Shown piece after piece: positions 35,491-47,331 of a DNA stretch of 64,000 nucleotides. Numbering within the stretch: the first letter of the stretch is position 1; every line of letters begins with the position of its first letter. A program made the position numbers and the translations under genes. Source of the stretch: Gongronella butleri (lineage: Eukaryota; Mucoromycota; Mucoromycetes; Mucorales; Cunninghamellaceae); contig JAIWZP010000006.1 in assembly GCA_025201375.1 (NCBI GenBank), positions 310,001 to 374,000 on the forward strand. Direction: 5' to 3'. The notes beneath the pieces are model-generated. The model saw only the letters and a list, made by a program, of their open reading frames with translations, made no database searches and was not told where the DNA came from.

Positions 35491-37974
35491 ATGCTTTCCC
35501 TCGACGGGCCGTGGTTTAAAGATAGCGACACTCAGCAAACCGTCCACTTGCGTGGTATCAACGTAGGTGGAGGCGCCAAATTGCCTGTAGGCGTGCCTTC
35601 GCACGAACCTCATGGCTATTGGGTCGACTATGATAGAAAAGTCACCTTTGTGGGCCGTCCCTTTGCCCTTGCTGAGGCCGACACCCATTTTGAGCGCCTC
35701 ACTGCCTATGGGTTCAATTTGCTGCGCTTTGTTATCACTTGGGAAGCCATTGAGCATGAGGGACCGTATGTTGTGCATCCATTCTACGTTGAAAGCACGA
35801 CTCAATTGTTTTTTAATTGTTTCCAGAGGCATCTATGACGACGATTACCTCGACTATGTGATTGCCCTGTTGAAAAAGGCGGGGCAACATGGTTTCAAAG
35901 TGTTCATGGACCCTCACCAAGACACGGTAGGGGCCATTCGCATGCTCAATGGCTTGCAACACCCCTGCTCACCCTTTTTTTTTCTTTTTCTTTTGCCTTT
36001 TTTTTCGGTCAGTGGTCGCGTCAATGTGGCGGCTCTGGCCATCCAGGGTGGACGCTCCCTCTGGTGGGCCTGGATGTGCATCAATTCGCTCCCACGATTG
36101 CTGCTCTCGTGCACAACACTTACCCAGACCCCGCTTCATTCCCGCGCATGATATGGAACACCAATTACGATCGATTGGCGGCCGCGACAATGTTCACGCT
36201 CTTTTTTGCGGGCAAGACGTTTGCGCCAAAGTGCATTGTCAACGACGTCAATATTCAGGACTACCTGCAGCAGCATTTTTTTGGCTCGCTTGGGCAGCTG
36301 ATCAAGCGCATTGTGGCGGCTGACCTTGCCGATTCGGTCGTAGTGGGCTATGACACGATGAACGAGCCTGGCCGCGGGTTCTTGGCGTACCCGGACTTGC
36401 AAAAGCTCGACGACAGTGACATTAGCTTCAAAATGGGCCTGATGCCTACGCCGTTCCAGGCCATGCTATTGGGCAAAGGCCATGCTTGCAAAGTCGCGAA
36501 TTACGATTTTGTGTGGTCTGGGCCGAAAAAGACGGGCGACGTGCTGGTGGAACCTCCTTGCGGCGCGTGGCTGGGCCGCGATGAGTGGAACAAGGTCAAT
36601 GCTCTGTTTGGCTGGCGACGCGGGCAAGATTGGGCGTCGCCAGGGTGTATTTGGCAATTGCACGGCATTTGGAAAGACGAGATTCTGCTGCGACCTGATT
36701 ATTTCGCGCGGCACCCAGAGAGTGGTCAGCCGACGCGCTTTGCCGAAGATTATTGGATGCCCTTCCTTATCAGGTACATCCGACACGTGCGCGCGATCCA
36801 TCCAAACGCCATTATCTTTGTACAGCCGCCCATTCTCAACAAGCCTCCGTCCCTGGAGCAGGATATGATCGACGACGACGACGATGACGATGATGACAAC
36901 AAGGCGACAAGACTGTTTACACGCCTCGTTTACACACCCCATTGGTACGATGGCCTGACACTCGTGAAAAAGAAGTGGTGTAGCTACAATATCGATTTTA
37001 TCAATCTAAATCGAGGCAAGTACGGCACGGGCCCACTGCGATTTTTGCGCGCGCTGTGCGTGGGCGAAAAAGCGATCCGCAATTGCTTCACGCGGCAGCT
37101 CGAAACCATCCGAAACGAGGGATTTGAGCAAATTGGCGATTTCCCCGTCATGCTCGGCGAAATCGGCATTCCGTACGATATGAAAGATACGCCCGAAGAC
37201 AACAAAAAGGGCAGCACCAGCACCAGCACTAGTGCTTCTCTCCTTGGCGCACTGTGGTCATGGCTTTCCTCGATTTTTTTGTTTTTTTCCACAACGTCGA
37301 ACCATTCCATCGGCGATCCCGAGTCGGCACAGAACAAAGCGATGGACGCCAGCATCCAGGCAACGGAATCAGCGCTCATTCACTACTGTTTGTGGCAATA
37401 CGTGCCGGATAATGACGCGCAATGGGGCGACCAATGGAATGGCGAGGATTTGAGCATTTGGCAGCCTGTTACTTCATTGCCAAGCGCGCAAACGTCTTTG
37501 ACGGCTCAGCCCTGTGCCTTGGATCTTGAGAGCACGTGCACGGACACCACGACCATTGATGGCGAAACGGCGTTTTTCAACAAAAACAACCTGGTTCCGA
37601 ATTTCTCGGCGTCCAATGCGCGCCATTTGCCGTGTCTGTTGCGCCCATACCCACGTCTGACCGCAGGCACACCGTTGGCCATGCAATTCGTCTCACCAAC
37701 GCGCAAAGCCAAGGCCATGTATCACTATGAATTCCGCCCAGGGGCGGCGGCTTCAGCACCAGCACCAGCGTCAGCTCGTGTGACCCAATTTTTTATTCCC
37801 AGTCAGCCATTCCCATTAGCTGCCACGCAAGTTGCCGTGTCGCATGGTAAATGGGCCATCGCAAAGGAAGCCGATGATTATTGGCTTCTCGATTTGACAT
37901 GGACCGACAAGGACGACGTGGACGACGACGATACCATCTCCTTGGACTTGCAAGGGGTATCCTTTGACGCGTGA
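35491..37974 (+). CDS. GH5 subfamily 12 glycosidase (steryl-beta-glucosidase / EGCrP2-like)
   Basis: Intracellular beta-glucosidase family that hydrolyses steryl glucosides and glucosylceramides (Sgl1/EGCrP2 in Cryptococcus). Three exons (35491-35765, 35827-35926, 36013-37974) encode 778 residues. Landmarks: HLRGINVGGGAKLP near the N-terminus, YGFNLLRFVITWEAIEHEGP, GFKVFMDPHQDTWSR, the acid/base Glu in VVGYDTMNEPGRGFLAYPDL, and the nucleophile Glu in FPVMLGEIGIPYD. YTPHWYDGLTLVKK is also typical. An Asp-rich loop from a GAC/GAT repeat (36,870-36,899) and a hydrophobic stretch with Ser/Thr repeats (SLLGALWSWLSSIFLFF, ~37,238-37,290) are insertions that could affect membrane contact. No signal peptide is present. 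Confidence 0.88.
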
Positions 37975-38776
37975 TCCATGACGACTCGCTTTTTTTTTTT
38001 TTTTTGCACCTGCTTTTTATAGCTTTTTTTTTTTTTGGTGGCGAAGTCTTCCATTCAACAGGGGGCCAATCGCAGCGACTTTTGACGTGACACAAATGTT
38101 TGTCTCCCCTCTTTCACAGGACAAATAAAGAATTGAATGTGTGCAGCCCTCCTTTTCCCCTTCTCTTTCGCTTTTTTGCTCCTTTTTCCTCTTTTTTTTT
38201 TTTTTTTACCCTTTTTCTTGTCCCTGGACAATCCATTTGCTGTCTTTTTGTTTTATCTTCCTTGGTTCAACTACAACCAAAAGGCGGTTTAATCTTTGTG
38301 CATCTGGTAGGCAATTCTTTCGTGGTTCACGCTGCTAAAAAGAAAAAATCAAAAAGAAAGCTGATAGCTACACGTTCTGACCATTTTTTTTATCGTTTTA
38401 CCTTTTTTCTTTCTGATGGTTGAATTGTGTGTGTGTGTGTCATTCTATCCTCTTAGCAAAACATCTACAAGTATCGGCTTTTTTTGATTATCAAAAACAA
38501 GCCCTTGTACCCCTCAGTCTCATCCAGACAGCTCCAAGGAAAAAAGTCCAGCATCACCGTATCTGCTCTTTTTTTCCCAAGACTTCTTTGCGTGACACGA
38601 CTTTTTTTTTGATTTAAAAAAAAGTCACCCACTCACGCAACTCAGCCTACAAGCAAGCTAGCGTCTCTCTTTCTCAAGAAGCCTCGCCTCGCTTTTTTTT
38701 TTTTCCTTTCCACCCCACCACCGCGTCGTGTCGCCCAACAAGACTAACAACATTCCTCATCAACTTTGCCTTGAAA
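37975..38776. other. Intergenic region and long pyrimidine-rich leader
   Basis: About 800 bp with repeated T-tracts and a C/T-rich stretch just upstream of the ATG at 38777. No gene is seen. The composition resembles leaders of strongly transcribed fungal genes. Confidence 0.45.
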
Positions 38777-38920
38777 ATGTCGTCTGCTTACAGTCTTCGT
38801 GCTATTCACAATCCTCCTATGAAGGATACCACTTGTCACACAACATCGAAGGATCCAAATGTCTCGGGACATCCACAGCCTCGGGAGAGACGCCCTCATT
38901 TACGCCCGACGCTTACATGA
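38777..38920 (+). CDS. Upstream ORF overlapping the next start codon by ATGA
   Basis: A 47-codon frame opens at an ATG in excellent context (gaaaATGtcg) and ends in a TGA (38918-38920) that overlaps the ATG of the next frame (38917-38919). Its peptide is Pro/Arg/His-rich at the end (HPQPRERRPHLRP) and matches no family I know. It may be a regulatory uORF, or the true N-terminus if splicing or a frameshift joins it to the downstream frame. Confidence 0.45.
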   Translation: MSSAYSLRAIHNPPMKDTTCHTTSKDPNVSGHPQPRERRPHLRPTLT

Positions 38921-39426
38921 TTGACCCGAATCGATCTTCTGCCATGCTTGCTCGCCCTCACGATCTTCACGCCTCTCTTTCTCTGGACACCGGCCTCCTC
39001 CATTCCTCTTCTCGTCATCCAACGCGCCAGTCGCGCTTTCACCCTTATGCCCGCTCGCTCTCTCGCCAACACCACCTTGACACCACATCCTCCGCCTCGT
39101 CGTCGACCTCGACCATCTATTCCTGCCCCTCTGCTGCTCCTGACTCGACCATGTCTTCAGCTTCCACATCATCCATTGATGATCTCTCAACACCTCACAG
39201 CGATTCGCCAATGGCTGCTTCGTCTCTCTTTGGCCCGCTGCCTGAATCCTCTTCGTCCATCGAGGACACACAATGCTTCTCCAACATGGATGTCGGCATC
39301 CTTGACGACAATGATATCTTTAACGAAATGAATCGCCTGGACCAGTCTCCTTTGTGCTCCCCTCCACCCTCACCCGCGCTTATCCCGGTGAATTTGAACG
39401 AATTGGACGATTTTATTCTCTATTGA
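38917..39426 (+). CDS. Ser/Thr/Pro-rich protein with acidic C-terminus, unknown function
   Basis: Single-exon frame of 169 residues from the in-frame ATG at 38917 (MIDPNRSSAM...). The same frame stays open further upstream, but without an ATG. It is very rich in Ser (SSASSSTSTIYS, SSASTSSIDDLSTPHSDS) and has Pro-directed Ser sites (SPLCSPPPSPALIP). The C-terminus is acidic and hydrophobic (VNLNELDDFILY), resembling a short activation or docking motif. No DNA-binding domain is present. I do not recognise the family. It could be a cofactor or a phospho-regulated short-lived protein. Start choice is uncertain because of the overlapping uORF. Confidence 0.55.
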   Translation: MIDPNRSSAMLARPHDLHASLSLDTGLLHSSSRHPTRQSRFHPYARSLSRQHHLDTTSSASSSTSTIYSCPSAAPDSTMSSASTSSIDDLSTPHSDSPMAASSLFGPLPESSSSIEDTQCFSNMDVGILDDNDIFNEMNRLDQSPLCSPPPSPALIPVNLNELDDFILY

Positions 39427-39572
39427 TGACCCCTCTTTTGACTTATTTATTTTATCTCGACGATTACCCATTCTTATATTTATATTTGATGTTTTTTTTT
39501 TTTCTGTGTCCCAATACTTGATTTGAAGTAAAAAAAAAATGATTTACACAATTGATTTCAGCTCTTTTATTA

Positions 39573-42228
39573 TCATGCAGTCGGCTCAAACAGCTTGCTG
39601 ATCAGCTTTTCAAGCTTCTCCTTGTCGTATTTGATGTATTTTGCATGATTCTTGGTAAAGTCCGCGTTTTGGTACCTGACAAAGTCACAAAAAAGTGAGT
39701 CATTTTGATGCCATTGTCGCTTAATTTGTCAAAAGGGAGGCAACTTACTTATCCAGGAAACGGCCATACATGGGCACAATGACGTTTTTAACATCGCGAA
39801 TCATTTGGTTGCGCAAATCAAGGTCAGGCACGGCATAGGCCGTCTGCGTGCGCCAAATCTCGTCGAATTCCATGTTAAAGTTCTATGGATGGATCAATTC
39901 GACATGAGTGGGCATGCGAAAAGGCGAGGAGAAACGAGAAAGAGTGGGCAAAACGTGATAAAAGACGCCTTGGGTGCCCCTCTTTTTTTTTTTTTTTCTT
40001 ACCTTGAATTTGTCCTTGATCATTTGACGGTCAGCGTTGCTCAGCGCATTTTTGATTGTACCACCACGGACGTAGGTCACATCCATCAGATTTTCCACGC
40101 AAGGTTTCCACGATTCTTGATAGGCATCGAGCTGTTTCTTGACCAATTTGCCGAATTTGACCTCGGTTGCCTCGTCAAAGATGGCATTCAACGGTGGAGA
40201 GCGGATCTGCCGCAGGATATAGTTGTAATTGTTGAGCAAAAAGATGGTGGCGAGCGCCGGTTTCTTGTAGCCACGCGATTTGCTCTGCAGCGAGTTGCAC
40301 AATTGATCCAGCGAGTCCACCAGGAACTTTTGCAGCAGGGCCTCGCCCATGGATGTCGCCTCGCCAAATTTGATCTTGTCGTAGGCCACGTCCGTGCCGC
40401 TCACAGGCTTGTTCCATCCGCCGTCGCCAATGAAGATCAACAGCGGCTCGACCATATCGCGCCAGATGAAGATGCGCTTGAGGTAGTTCAATGCCTGTGT
40501 TTTAAAATAAAATAAAAATCAGCATATACGACGCATAACGACGTGTCCAATTGCTTATTATTTTGTTCTCGTGACTTGCATTGCTCGTCATTTCGTTGAC
40601 AGTGCCGTCTGTGCTGAGATTGATCATGAGGCCCGCGTCGCGTCGACCCTTGACATCCTCCACAAAGTCGTGGATGCCCTTGATCGCAGTGACAATCACT
40701 TGTTGCATCAGATCGACCATGTCGGGCAGATCCAAGCTGTTTTCCGCCAAGATTTGCTTCCACGTCGCCACACAGTCGCGCTCATACTTTTCGAGAATGT
40801 CAAACACAAAGACGGACTCGTTGTAGGGCAGGCGCTTGGCAATGGCGACAAGTTGCCGTCCCGCGGATGCGAATTCGACAAGAGATGGCTGAATCGTTGC
40901 TTTAAGCGCCGCCGAGCGCTGCGACGCATTGCTGAGGATCTTTTTGGCAAATATACATTCGGACTAGGTGACAAAGGAGTATGAATATGGATCACGCGTA
41001 AAAAAAAATACGTGTTTTACCTTGACCATCTTTAGAAAGCACTCCATGTACTTTAGGAATTCACTTGATCCCTTCTCGTATGACAAGCCTTGGTGCTTCT
41101 CTGAGATTTGCACCGATTGGCAAAGAGGAATCAGCGACTTTTGCATGTATTCGGAGCGGATGTCGGCGTACGGCTTGGTAAAGTCGACTGTGTAGCCAAT
41201 TTCAGTCACGGATGTGTCAATATACGTGGCAAGCTGTGACAATTGCTTCATGGCAGACGAGGAAGGCATGATCTCCTCTGATGGCCGAAAAAAAAAAAAG
41301 GTGTGAGTCCACCGCGACGCCCTTAAAATCGCGTCTGGCAATCTTACCGACTTCCATTAGAGCGTGGCTGTCGATTGGCGAGCTGACTTCAGTCAACCAC
41401 TTGCGGAACAGCGTTTCCAGATGCAACATGCCCGCCTTGAGCAATTGTTTCTATGAAAAAGATGGACAAACGCGTCAGACGTCATTGCCCCCCCCCCATT
41501 TTTTCTTCATTCTTACCGTCTGAGAAATGGCCTTTTCGCATGATTTCAGCTGGCTCTTGTCAATGGTATCTACGGCATCCTTCAGTCGGCCCATGGCTTG
41601 CAAATACGGCAAAATATCGTTCTCATCTGGCCTGTCAAAAGAGCAAAAAGGTGAGATGCCGATCACGACGCGCGACAATATTACCCTTTCAAGATGAACC
41701 CTTCTTCCTTGCTGGGCATGTTCAGGCATTGTACGATGTGGTCCGTGACTTGCAGCGTGTCATCAATGTCTAAAACAGAATGGATGAGGCCATGCCCATG
41801 GAAAACATGTTAATGTGGGCGCTTACTGCTTGCCAATCGTGTCAAATTTTGGGTGGACCGGTGGATGGGCAGAATTGACGCCTCCAGCTTCAATAACCGG
41901 CCGTCAAACGAGTCCAAAATACCAGACTATTCAGCGCACAACAGGACACTCGGTGAGTTTTTGCAGAAAAGATATTAAAACGCACCAACACCTCCCTCAC
42001 TCTCAGTGCGTGTGTGTGTGCGTGTTCACTTACCAGCTTTGAAGAGAGCGCATTCATCTTTTGTAGCTGATTGTCTAGGTCGTTCACATCTGTGTCGTCG
42101 TCTATGGTGCCAGCATTCGCTTTGATGCGACTACAAAAGAAAGTTTAGCAAAAAAAAAAAAAAAAAAACTAAAGACTCGGCAAGAGAGAGACGTACTTTA
42201 ACATCAATGAGCTTGCGGACGAGGCCAT
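39573..42228 (-). CDS. EXO70: Exocyst complex component EXO70
   Basis: EXO70 binds PI(4,5)P2 and Rho GTPases and tethers secretory vesicles at the plasma membrane. About 11 exons on the minus strand, from MASSASSLML at 42228 to the TGA at 39575. The N-terminal part contains FDGRLLKLEASILPIHRSTQ, the family signature. The C-terminal helical domain contains LNYLKRIFIWRD (across an intron), ALATIFLLNNYNYILRQIRS, YQESWKPCVENLMDVTYV, ADRQMIKDKFKNFNMEFDEI and the terminal DFTKNHAKYIKYDKEKLEKL with basic residues expected to touch lipid. One intron (40579-40495) needs a GC donor (gcaagt); the nearby GT would break the frame. RHO1, a known class of EXO70 partner, is also encoded in this window. Confidence 0.9.
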
Positions 42229-44940
42229 GGCAATAAAAATTAAAAAAAAAACGGAGAGACGAAAAAAATGAGAGGTACAGACGCCAAAATAAGAAAAATG
42301 CAGATCGGCGTTTCTATGCGCCGCGTTCTTTGAGCGCGCCAAATTGATAAAAATTAATCAGCCTGCGAAGAGATCAACAGGCCGAAGATGCTCTTTGCTG
42401 TAGCAGTGGAGGGCTATAATGATTAAATAATGCAGTGAGCTCGAAAAAAAAAATGTATTTGAGTTTTTAGCATTTTACAGGCGATGGCTGCTTGATGATC
42501 GTCTCTGCTGCGCACGGCGCCACGTAGAAAGCATGATCCAGATTCAATTCATCAGAGTCACTTCTCACTTGCTGCGAAACAGTATTCTGCAGCTCCATTT
42601 TCCAAATTAAATTGAAAAGGCCAAAATATTTTGACTTTCCGTACATTCTGTGCCTGTTTTGCAGGACAAGTGGACAACTCTCTTCAAATGTGACACTTAT
42701 GAACTCAGAATGCACTTTCTGCGGCATCTTTGCTGCATTACGTACCTGCTAAAATACGCATATACTGTATTTGCTTTGGAAAATGATAATGCGCGTTTTT
42801 TCTAACTTTGACGGCTTGTTGCGCCTCCAGAATTTTTTTTACAGCCTCCCTGCCCGGTAACGAATATCGGGTCACGGCACAAACTACAACCCAGTGCTCG
42901 TGACGTGTCCGCCCGATTTTTTTTGAGCCTGTAAATTCCAAAAATCTTCCATTTGCTCTATTTTGCATTTATCTCTCCATCTGCACGGTCGACCCCGCTC
43001 AAAAATACAGCATCGAATTCAGCGCAGAATTTGCAACAAAAAACTTTGTCGTAAGGGGGTAAAAAGTGATAAAAACAGAACCGGGATTCGTGATAAAAAC
43101 GGGTTGGACTTTATTTCGACTATTGGGATGCAAGGCTTTTATACTATTTGAAGCGATAGCCATTTGATAAGAAATTACGATTATTGACATACGCGACACG
43201 GGAGTGCCTTGCATCTCAAAACTCTTTTTTTTTTTTTTTTTTTTTTTTTGTGCGCACTTGGCTCTCCGTGTGTTTTGACGTGCCAAGTGCTCTTCCGTTA
43301 TCTTGTGTTCATGAGCATCCATTATCGGTGACGTGTACATGCTTTATATGATTCATTCGCATGTCAATTGCTCATGACTTAGACGCGCCTCATTTTCGCG
43401 TATCATATCTTTTTTTTTTTTTTTGAGAGTGAGGCAGTGCGGCACACTCCGCCTCACTTGGGCCATTTCAAATGCCGCGGCCTGATTCATTGATCGCCGG
43501 CCATGCACTCTTTTATGAATTTAAATCCCTTTTTTTTTTTTTTTTCTTTTTTTTTTTCTTTTTTTTTTTTTTTTTTATATCATATCTTGTGCTGCCCACG
43601 TTCAGTGTGCCTGGCACGCGGTCACACCTGTGTCCCTTTTCGTTTCTTTATTCCTCGGGGCTGCTTGACAATAAGGCTACTGGGCTGCTTATCTTTTTTT
43701 TTTTTTTATTTTAATCGCGCCTTTTGTCCCCGCCTGGCCAATGATTCGCGATGCCTTTTTTGTACATGTCAACGGCCACATTGACATGCACGTGCACCAG
43801 GTCGTGTGTGCCTGGGGAGACGGCTCCAGATGGCTGGCACCTGCATTGATTGATTTGATTTTTTTTTTTTAATCGCCTGTTATCCAGGCAATTCGCGCCG
43901 CAGCCGGCACGTCAATGCATGGCTACCAGCGCTTGACACTACAAACTTAAACTCCCAAAGCGCTACGACCACTTTTGAAAAATTCAGGGGTCACTCAGGG
44001 GTCACACATTCAATCTCAGAAAATGCCAAGTTTGAGAAATTTCGAACTCCGAGTGATCAATGCATGCCAAACCGGTAACCCCGACAATTTGTTATTGGCA
44101 GACAAAATGGCACGTCGCCCCAATTTGAGAAAAATGTCCAAAGAGTGACGCATGAACGGCGATCGAGGATCGACTAAGAAAATTGCCTGCTTTCGTGCGA
44201 ATATTTACGGTATGCAAAAATTTAAGGTTTGACACTTCCAAATTAAGGTGCGTAGATTGCATCGATTTTTTTATTATTTTTATTATTTTTTTAATTTTTT
44301 ATTTGCACAATTTTATGCGCTGAATGGGCTGCAGCCTAAAGTGTAAGCCTGATGAAATGACCGATGCAAAAAGTCCAAAACACAAGCTAGCCTGCCGCAA
44401 GTCGTCCCATTAGCTGCCTTGCACCTCTGTTTATTGGTAAAACTGCAGTAAAAATCGCAGGTCGACTAGACCACCGTTGTCGGGCAAATCGCGATGATCA
44501 AATATTTTGTTGTTGAAAAAGCGAATTTTCTCTGTGAGTTTTTTAGCCATCATCCGACGATAAACGTACTAGCCTCATTCGATAGAGCTTCAACAGATGC
44601 TTTTGACGACACGTAAAAAGAGCCATAAAATTATTTTGTCCATCGTCGAAAAAATTGAGCTTGAAACGGATCAAATGTTTTTTGATGAGATTGACTTTTT
44701 TTACAGTTCTACTGTACGTACACAGATGTACAACAGTTACAGTATACTGTATCATACAAGGTTACAAGCACGCAAATGTCATCCATCGGGCAAACAAACG
44801 TTCCAGAAATGAGCACGAAAAAGTTCGTGTCAATTGAACTGTGGAAGTTTTACCGCGGTCAAAAAAAATTGGCGTCAGTGGGCTGAATTTGTCAAAATGT
44901 CGAGATTTGGTGGAATTCATCGGAACAGGCGAACAGTGAC
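42229..44940. other. Gene-poor region with homopolymer tracts and repeat relics
   Basis: No gene is supported. There are long T tracts (about 43,226-43,250 and 43,529-43,577). A clear relative of the 29,885-29,985 relic lies at 42,800-42,900. An 86-codon frame at 42,727-42,467 (minus) has no recognisable domain. AT-rich sequence around 44,260-44,310 is simple repeat-like. Confidence 0.5.
42800..42900. repeat. Dispersed relic repeat, second copy
   Basis: Aligns by eye with 29,885-29,985: both contain ctttg.cg.cttgttg.gcct, an ...attttttttacagcct block, tgcccg and gtcacggc.caaactac. Both lie in gene-poor DNA. Confidence 0.65.
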
Positions 44941-46093
44941 TTGGTCGATCTCTGGTTTTCAACGTCATGTTAAAAAGACACGCTGAAGGCTAAACTACGG
45001 TATGATAGCAGCCTACTGTAGTGCCAAGATTTGGAGACGATCAAATCAAGCTATCAAGGATTGTGGTGTTTAAGGCTGGATTTGGAAAAATTCGTCAAGA
45101 TTTGCACCAGTTTGGCATTTACCGGTAACCGCAATCCTCTAATTGACATTCAGCGATCCAGGTTTTATGGAGTTTCTGAAAGAAAACGCACCAAAGTAGG
45201 CTAATTACAAAGATTTGGAGACGACACAACAGCCAGGATTTCTGGTGTTCAGTTAAATCAATTCTTTACGCTTGCATGTGTGCTGTGGCCATGCCAAGCA
45301 CTTTTGAGCATTTTGAGATAAATGAGTGCCCCCGGGAAGCCGAGATGATCGTGCAGTCGTGCTGCAAGTGGGGTCTCGATCCCGGCACGCACTGGGTCAA
45401 AAGTCAATGCACCTTTACTTTTTTTTTTTTACGCATGCACGTCATGCAACGAGTTTACGGTCATTCAACGCTGATTCACGTCGCACGCGTGAATGATGAA
45501 ATCACGCATGGATGCTGCTTGGCACTGTCCTTTATGTTGCCTGCCCATTGACAACATTTCAGAGAGAGAGAGTAAAAAAAAAAAAAAAAAACGCAGGATG
45601 GTTCCGCGGGCATGGACAGCATTGCCACCAATGGCATCATTATGCTTGTCGATCAATGCGTCAATGCGTCATTCCTCGCCGTCGCGTTGCCATGAGATAA
45701 GTCTAAGCTTGGCTCACCGCGTGGGTACGTGGGGAGTGGCAATCGCACACCATCCGGAAGATTGATCATTCGCGTGCAGATGGATACAATGGGGCAAGCT
45801 TGCAAATGAAATTGAACACGAGGCTCATGCTCGTTTTGGAGGGACGAGAGTGACACGGCGGGCGGGCATTGAAAGCTTGATTCATCAGCAGCATCCCGTC
45901 CAACCCCCCTTTTTTTTTTGCGCAAGGCACCTTTGTCTCCTTTTTTTCTCTCGTTCCCTCGTTCCCAAAAACACAAAATACCCACCCTGACTCTCGCCAC
46001 CCTTTCCATTCGTTTATAAATACCTCCACGTTCGTTCCTTTTTTTTCAATTTTTTCCCCACACACCATTTATGCGTTCCTTCTTGTCGATCCA
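44941..46093. other. Intergenic region upstream of the DHHC gene
   Basis: The first 300 bp carry further relic-family sequence (ccaagatttggagacga occurs twice as a near match, at about 45,030 and 45,207). The rest has no supported gene and ends in a T/C-rich leader before the ATG at 46094. Confidence 0.45.
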
Positions 46094-47331
46094 ATGTCTT
46101 GGAGCAAAGTAAAAGGTCAATTTATCGTAACCGCCGTTACTGCCATGATAGCGTTCGTGGCCTACTCGTCGCAGATAGCCGTTCTTTGGTCGTATTTGGG
46201 AGGTGCCTCGCTGCACACTGCGCTCATATTGATTCCTTTCAATGTGCTTGTCATCATGATCTACGTCAATTACGCGCTGACGTGCCTGACGCATCCTGGC
46301 CGCGTGCCACCCAATTGGGTAATTGAAAATGCCAAGGTGTCAAATAAAGGAAGATGGAAGACTCACGCCATTATTTTTTTCCTTTTTCCCAGATACCCGA
46401 GCAGCAGCGGCATCTTGAAGTCAAGCGGTCGACACACGAGCCGCGATTTTGCAAACGCTGCGACAATTACAAGCCGCCTCGCACACACCATTGCAGCTCG
46501 TGCGGCATTTGTGTGCTGAAAATGGATCACCATTGTCCCTGGGTGAACAATTGCGTCGGCTTCGCCAACTACGGCCACTTTATCCGCCTGCTTGTCTACG
46601 TCGAAGCCAGTTGCATTTACCTGATCACGATGCTCGGCTGCGCGCTCGCATATCGCATTGAAAACAGCTCCGACCCCGCCGATTTCACCTGGATCGCCAT
46701 CAATTTGTTCCTGAGTCTGCTCGTTGCCCTCGGCGTCACCATCCTCGGCGGTTACCACGTCTATTGCATTGGCACCAACACAACCACCATTGAAGGCTGG
46801 GAAAAAGGCAAGCGACTGACGCTCCGATCTCATGGCACCATTCACGAGGTAAAAAAAAAAATTAAAGGGCGTCGCGATGACAATTGACGCGTCATTCTTC
46901 TCATTTTTAAACAGGTGGTGTACCCATATGACCAAGGGATCATGAACAACCTTTGCTTTGTGCTCGGTAAGCAGCCATTATTCTGGTTTTGGCCGCAGCA
47001 GATGGAGGGTACGGGTCTGAGCTTCCCTGTCAACATCTCGAACCTGCACGCGTCTGGCAACACGCTGACGGATACCATTGTCGACAGCCATGACGATAAG
47101 CGGTCATCCAAGTACTCCATGTGGTCCGCCCAGGAGGTGGAGCTGGAGGAACGGCCATTGTCCATGGAACAAGTCCACACCGCGCCCGAGCGCGCATCCT
47201 TGTCATACCAGCCATCGCGCACCACCCTACACACCCCAACGACCCCTGGATCCACCATGACGTTCACGTCGACCGTGTCAACGCTCGTCGATCCAAAGTC
47301 GCGATATCCTCACGCCAAATCCACCTTTTGA
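46094..47331 (+). CDS. PFA4: DHHC palmitoyltransferase, PFA4-like
   Basis: Integral membrane S-acyltransferase that attaches palmitate to cysteines; yeast Pfa4 modifies chitin synthase Chs3 in the ER. Three exons (46094-46318, 46393-46848, 46915-47331) encode 365 residues. Two N-terminal membrane segments ([39 protein letters not shown]) precede the cysteine-rich domain: [40 protein letters not shown], with the catalytic DHHC. Two more membrane segments follow ([38 protein letters not shown]). [14 protein letters not shown] is the expected TTxE motif, and [20 protein letters not shown] fits the Pfa4/Swf1-type tail. The C-terminal 100 residues are Ser/Thr-rich. The assignment to PFA4 rather than another DHHC branch is likely, not proven. 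Confidence 0.88.

Noticed and set aside
38728..38916. Upstream GTG-started extension of the Ser-rich protein
   Set aside because: Nuclear fungal genes rarely start at GTG, and the first good ATG in the region (38777) is in another frame.
42467..42727. 86-codon minus-strand frame
   Set aside because: No recognisable domain and embedded in a relic-rich region; probably chance or element debris.
43226..43577. Very long T tracts as possible special elements
   Set aside because: Homopolymer runs occur throughout this genome, inside introns and between genes, and can also include length errors of sequencing.
45350..45410. tRNA-like string (ggtctcgatcccggcac)
   Set aside because: It lacks the GTTC core of a T-arm and has no matching acceptor stem.
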